From Oncomelania hupensis (Eukaryota > Mollusca > Gastropoda > Littorinimorpha > Pomatiopsidae): a stretch of DNA of 64,000 nucleotides. The notes beneath the pieces are model-generated. The model worked only from the letters and a program-made list of their open reading frames with translations. It was not told the DNA's origin and searched no databases. Both the position numbers and the translations under genes were made by a program. Positions within the stretch are counted from its first letter, which is position 1, and each line of letters starts with the position of its first letter. Of this stretch, positions 58,713-64,000 are shown piece after piece. Location of the stretch: positions 17,016,009-17,080,008 of the forward strand of contig CM072513.1 in NCBI GenBank assembly GCA_036898135.1, written 5' to 3'.

Positions 58713-59441
58713 CAGTGATGGAGATCACGTACAATCGTACGTGTTTCACGCACTGAGTTGGGAAATCACGTAACGAAAATGTAATGAAAGGGTATAAACA
58801 CGCACAAAGTCAGTGCCAAAGGGGTATGAAAACATAAAGCTAAGTTGCTGGGAGGTATCATCAGGTACAACTATTTCGGTCGTGCGTACAGCTTTCGCTC
58901 GATTTGGATCGTGTGCCTGTGCGTCCTGCGCGACCGCCTACCACCCTCTCTCCCCCTCGTATTCATTCTGTCGCTTCCGAGAAACAGCCAATCATATGCA
59001 CGATAATATTCATTATTTTTTTTCTCGACGCTTTTGATTGACTATATAAGACTGACAACAACCCAACATTAAACATGGCCGACAAGCAGCGATCTGAGGG
59101 GAAGCCGAAGAAAAGAAAAAATAAAGCAGACAAAACTAATTGCTCAAAAAAATTAAAACAAGATGAAGGAAAAGAAAAACAAACATTTTTGTCAGCCTTT
59201 GGCTTTGAGTGCTCGGTAAGAGAACAAAAAGGTAAGCCGCAACCGGGCCCGGCTGAAGAAACTCAAACTGATCAAAAGACTTTCCACGCAAAGTATTTAT
59301 TACGTATGTTGGTGTACTCCCTAAAAAACTGAAAAGGGGTATAAAAAAAACCCCTTATGTTTGCAATGAGGGTATGAAAACCCCCACATGTTTTGGTTGA
59401 GGGTATGAATACCCCTAGCTTAAAAACTTTCTCCATCACTG
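58713..59441 (+). mobile_element. 729-bp TIR element with TGATA duplication, hAT-like ends
   Basis: The ends CAGTGATGGAGA and TCTCCATCACTG are perfect 12-bp inverted repeats. TGATA flanks both sides (58708-58712, 59442-59446), and the uninterrupted repeat elsewhere reads GTGATAGTTG once. It has a TATA-like CTATATAAG at about 59042 upstream of an ORF. Confidence 0.85.
59075..59332 (+). CDS. Lys-rich ORF in the TIR element, probable transposase N-terminal exon
   Basis: 85 codons from an ATG about 30 bp past the TATA-like box. It starts MADKQRSEGKPKKRKNKADK, a nuclear-localisation-like basic stretch, then a short hydrophobic/Cys stretch (FLSAFGFECSV). A donor-like GGTAAG at about 59231 may end the real exon. 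I cannot assign a family. The N-terminal exon of a hAT-type transposase left in a deletion derivative is the likeliest reading. Confidence 0.45.
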   Translation: MADKQRSEGKPKKRKNKADKTNCSKKLKQDEGKEKQTFLSAFGFECSVREQKGKPQPGPAEETQTDQKTFHAKYLLRMLVYSLKN

Positions 59442-59954
59442 TGATAGTTGAAATAGGTTCTGAGATATTAATCCACTTGCAAGTTTTGCACATCCAGACG
59501 GTGGACGGCGGACAGTCGGATGGACGGACGTTTTTTTTTACATGTCATTTTTGCACTATTTTGGACGTATCTCGCACAGCTTTGCAAAAATCTAGATTTT
59601 ATTTTATTTACTTTTTTTTTTGGGGGGGGGGGGGGGAGAGGGGAAGAGAGGAGGGGAAGAAGAAAGATGCGTACATAGACTGACATTGCTCTAGGCACGT
59701 GAGTCAAAAGGGCACCTGTCAATGTCTGTAACTTGAAATCAGTGCCGTGTACTTGGGCTAAGGAGGCTTAAAGGCCTTTCTTAGAAACAACAGTAACGCA
59801 ATGCAAGAACACAAGGAGAAATGTGGGTTTTATTACACCCTCTTCTCTAAAGAACAGTCTGTCAAGGGATGATGTTGGAGGTACAGAACTGTATACAAGG
59901 GCCACAATACCAAGGCTTTATTTACGTTTGGCCCAAACGGGTTTACTCTAAAAT

Positions 59955-60225
59955 TGGCATTGTTATTACATTAAACTATGATAAAGTGGGCTTTGTTATT
60001 ACATTAAACAATGATAAAGTGGGCTTTGTTATTACATTAAACAATGATAAAGTGGGCTTTGTTATTACATTAAACAATGATAAAGTGGGCATTGTTATTA
60101 CATTAAACAATGATAAAGTGGGCTTTGTTATTACATTAAACAATGATAAAGTGGGCTTTGTTATTACATTAAACAATGATAAAGTGGGCTTTGTTATTAC
60201 ATTAAATAATGATAAAGTGGGCTTT
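59955..60225. repeat. 33-bp minisatellite, 8 units
   Basis: Core TTGTTATTACATTAAACAAT then GATAAAGTGGGCT. The first unit has TATGAT and others vary at one base. Confidence 0.94.
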
Positions 60226-60478
60226 CGGCGCTCAAAGCAACCGCTACAGTTTGAATTTTCCATTTCTGTTCTGAAATGGAGTGATTTTTTCCTGTTTAAC
60301 GGTACACCAATACCACAGCCGTATGACCTTTGACCCTATTTCTGTTACTCTTAAATATTCAAACAAACTTTCACACGCAACCTCAAAGTTCATTCATGCT
60401 ACCGGCATGTACTGGGATAGACACGGTGAACGATGCAATCAATTATGAAATCGATGGAGGTGGGGAAAGAAAACGAGA

Positions 60479-60513
<35 letters not shown>

Positions 60514-61156
60514 CCTTAACCTAGCTCAAATAGAGCGACAGGAGGGGGGAGTAGGGGGGGGGAGAGTGTGAGAGAGATGCTAAGGACGAAGAAAGAAGAA
60601 GATCAGACAAATGCAGTGAACACAATACTCAGCTGAGCGATTTCAGTAATACTGTCAAAAGGCGATGCGACAGATCAAATACTACATAGGGATACCTGGC
60701 CCTGGCTGTAGCATTGTTGTAGAGCATTTAGGGTATTCACATCGGCATTTCCACTGTTGTTTATCCGACACTTTTTTTCTCCCCTCAACAGGCGTCTGTG
60801 GGTGGGGGTGAGGGGTGGGATGGACGCTGTGCTAATTTGGTTGCCCCAGTTTGAGGCGGTGGGGAAAATGTCAAGCGCGTCGGTTGCGCTGATACCGAGA
60901 GGGCAGACGAGGCCATAAAGGCCGATAGGGAGGAGATGATTTTAGCTCAGCTGTTAAAGCGTCGTGCTTTTTTGTCCTTTTATTACACAAAACAAGCACA
61001 ATTTCAAGAAAATATTAGGCTTCATAACCAAGGGGTCATTTTAGCCGAATGGGAGGATGGGGGTCAAACGACACCAAATAAGTGTTGCATAGCACTACGC
61101 ATTTGGTCATTGTATGGGAAACATACAGTAAACATGCAATAATATACAGTACATGT
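60226..61156. other. Unassigned sequence with (AAC)n
   Basis: The CAA run is at 60480-60513. Some GC-rich sequence lies at 60790-60920. No gene is recognised. Confidence 0.45.
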
Positions 61157-61413
61157 ATAAAGGTAAAAGGTAAAAGTAGTCCCATAGCCTTCTGGCCGTA
61201 GGGGAGCGTGATGTTGGAGATCACACTTATCTTGGGCCAGCGTAATGAGGGTGATGCCCATCTCCCTCCCTCGCTGCTTTACCTTCCCCACCCTTAAGAG
61301 AGTAGGTACTCAGTCACAGTTGAGTCAACTGGGGGCGTTGTTATTTGTCGCTTCACGTTTTGCGGTCACCCATCCAAGTGCTAGCCGCACCGGACGGTGC
61401 TTAACTTGCGACA
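61157..61413 (-). repeat. SINE with a 5S rRNA-like part, second copy
   Basis: It matches 54690-54960 over the body and the 5S-like blocks (CACTTGGATGGGTGACCGC on the minus strand) but lacks the A-box-like start. Confidence 0.8.
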
Positions 61414-61724
61414 CAGTATAATGCACAAGATAAAAAGACCTTTTTCCTGCGATCTGAATGACATATTCCCAAGAAAAAAAAACAATGTTCCAAGGCCTGT
61501 GAAATCAGACAAGTGACCGTGAGCCACGGAGATGAGGTAGGGGGCAAGGCGTTGAGGAAGGGGGACAGGTAAACATCTATTGCGAGGTCTGCATGGCTGC
61601 CAAAAACACAGAAGCACAGTGCGAAACTGTTGCCTTCATCATACCATACGCGTTGCCACACCGCGTCGCTGACACTGGCGATGCTAACCTTGGCCCCTCT
61701 GTTTGTGCCCACCCCCTTCCTTCA

Positions 61725-62330
61725 CCCCCCCCCCTGGGGGTGCCGGGAGTTTCTGTATAAATAGTATCCCCACTTTCTCTCCGGGGACATAAATCTAATC
61801 AAGAAGAAGATGGAAAGTTTGTGCTGTAAATTCTCACGGTCGCTGTCTTTCTCCTTTCTCATTCCTACTCTGTTCTCTCAATCTACTATATTATCTTCTT
61901 CGCTAGATCAGTCACCTACCTTTTTTCTTGAAAATTCTTCCAAACACCTCATTTGTGTATGAGGTCTGTTGGGTCAGCTTGGGAATATTGGAAACTTTCT
62001 GCAAAATGGTCACTAGGGCTTCCTATGATATTATTTAGCAATGTGGGCATTTTATATGTATGTGTTTTATTGATATTTTATAATGATGTTTATATTCTAT
62101 TTTGTTTTTTGTAAACGGGGGTTCGATAAATTAGAGTATAGCCTCAGCGTCCTCTGCGTGGGATGTCTTTATTGTAAAGTGACCACCTGGTGGAGTGCCT
62201 TCAGTGCTACCACTGCGGTTGTTTCAGCAGATCTTTTATACAGATCAGGGGTGAGCCCTCTTTCAACGAAGTTGTGGTCCTGATTTTCTGGTCCTGATTC
62301 GGCCCTTTGCAGTCCGCTGGACCCTATAAA
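61725..62330. repeat. Interspersed repeat, family C, inverted copy
   Basis: It carries TGCCGGGAGTTTCTGTATAAATAG at its left end, so a promoter may be present in the family, and ends with GTCCGCTGGACC. Confidence 0.78.
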
Positions 62331-64000
62331 CAATGACTAACTAACTAAAAACAAAAAACTTTGTTTGTGAGAGGTACTGTACCAGTCTCAGCTACGATGC
62401 GTGACCCATTGCGTCATTCCCAAGCACAGCTTCAGGGATTCCAGTCAGTTGAAAGATTGGAAAGACGTTATAGACGTCTGTTCGTGATCCATTCAGTTTA
62501 GTAAGTGAAAGCTGTTGTCTTTTTCTCTTCTCCAATTCTTACTAATGGCCTAATTAAAGCAGTCAGGACCGCTATTTCATTGTATCAAATTTTCGTGAGA
62601 TTTCCTATAATGACAAACGTTTCTGCATGTGTACAGCTTAGACGATACTAGACAGTAATTGTAAAATGATCTATTTCGGAACATGTTTGACAGCAAGAAA
62701 CTGAAGTAATGAGTGAATGTCATTCTTGTATATAGCCGCAATTTTATACACAATTGCCCTATGTTATCTGCTGCACACTAAAAGACAGTCAATCAAGACA
62801 ACCTTCAGTCTGCAATAACACAGCAGTGGATCACTAAAAATACCCTGACCGTAAACTAATAAGTTAAGCTGAAAAGGTTTCGACGACACCTTAATATGAG
62901 GTCCATGCAGCTACGAAAACGTAGGAACAGACAAAACTACATTACCAAACTGACAGTGACGAACTTCACAACGAGCTGAACACCTTATAATAACGTTAAT
63001 ATTAGCGGTGTACAATACTAATTCATTCAATCATTCATCCATTCATAATCGTCCACAGAAGACGGTAGAAGAGAAATAGGAATACTATTAACTTGCACGA
63101 AGCAGTTGGTTCAATGGTGCGGGTGACGCGATGCCTTTTCCACACACACCGATACTAAATATAACACCAGCTTTTGGCAGCAAACACTGTTTAGGATGCA
63201 CTCGGGGTTAAACTGCATTTGACTTAAGCTCTAGGCACAAGTAGCAATGCAGGATGCACACAACTCTCACTTTCAAACTTCATTTGATACAAGTTCTTGC
63301 CACAAATGGGGCTAATAGGAACGCACAGAAGATAAACCACGCTTGAACGGAATCCAAAAACTGTTGCCTTTTATCTGACACCAAAGGGAGACAAATTAAA
63401 AACAAAACCAAACACAAAATATCTTTCCTGGTGGCAACAGAAGATCCCTTGGTTAAAGGTGGTTTCTTGTGATTTTTCTTCTCTTAAATATTCGTCAGTC
63501 AGAGGCTAACCCAGATGAGTATCCGCTGCAAAGATGCAAGATTTACTCACTGTAAAAGCTGCTAAGAAAAAAGAAAATATTTTCACCTAAAATCCAAACC
63601 CTTTCGCAAAGACCCAGGTTTTCCGATCAAACGGCTACTAGACAGAGATTTATCAATCAGATACACTGCCAGTAGACGAAAATTTGTTAATCAACGAAGT
63701 CCTGAAGAAATAAAAGCACAGTTAAAATCTACACAGAGCTGCTATTGTTCTCACAGATTGCTGCTCTCTGACATTAGACAGACATTTACAATTTAGTTAG
63801 CATTGAAACTACAAAGAAATTCACAGCTGTTACAGCAAAGTCGTTTCGCTGAGAAGTAATAAAACAGATGCTTCCACTGCACAAACCTAGCCTTTGTGTA
63901 AAACAAACCAAAATTTAAAAAAGAAAAAGAAAAGTCTTGGCACACTTCAGCATAATTTTTGTAATCAACATCATGAATCGCTTGCTGCAGATGCTGTTTT
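62331..64000. other. AT-rich sequence without recognised features
   Basis: I find no exon, RNA or repeat family member. The missing first exon of the ARHGEF33-type gene could lie here or beyond. Confidence 0.4.

Larger units (their letters stand above)
58190..59718. repeat. Interspersed repeat, family D, split by a TIR element
   Basis: It is present at 58190-58712 and 59442-59718. The ends match 29838-30890. A T/G run lies at 59610-59637. Confidence 0.78.

Overview
The window looks like a gene-sparse, repeat-rich stretch of an invertebrate animal genome. A lophotrochozoan, most likely a mollusc, is my inference. It rests on a spliced animal gene with GT-AG introns, several tRNA- and 5S-derived SINEs, LINE 3' ends, many MITE-like DNA elements and long minisatellites. 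I see no bacterial-type genes.

Left part (1-15230): two full-size copies of one LTR retrotransposon family, one nested inside the other in opposite orientation. The outer element lies on the minus strand, and its 3' LTR runs off the left edge of the window. The inner element (5113-13252, plus strand) sits in the Gag-encoding end of the outer one, with a 5-bp target duplication and two LTRs in which I see no difference. Both encode Gag, an aspartic protease, an integrase, a reverse transcriptase and an RNase H in that order. The integrase therefore precedes the RT, as in Gmr1-type Ty3/gypsy elements.

Middle left (15231-32000): no recognised host gene. It holds SINEs, a long 36/40-bp satellite that grew inside a SINE, several terminal-inverted-repeat (TIR) elements carrying small transposase-like exons, microsatellites, a 38-bp minisatellite, a hAT-like MITE and a roughly 1-kb repeat rich in TGACCTTGA motifs.

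Right half (32145-53940, minus strand): one host gene that I recognise as an ARHGEF33-type Rho guanine-nucleotide exchange factor. Twelve exons with matching phases are placed from 52153 down to 35799. A likely further 5' exon ends at 53896, and an alternative 3' exon lies at 32145-32526. The exons encode an N-terminal coiled-coil-like part, a DH (RhoGEF) domain with no PH domain that I can see, and a long low-complexity tail ending in a basic patch. The introns hold a piggyBac-type derivative, a fold-back element, LINE fragments, SINEs and a 30-bp minisatellite of about 53 units.

Right end (54000-64000): a 36-bp minisatellite beside the candidate 5' exon, two SINEs with a 5S rRNA-like part, microsatellites, further copies of the interspersed repeats, and a TIR element nested in one of them. 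The last 1.7 kb holds nothing I can name. All numbers come from reading the sequence by eye, and no database search was possible.
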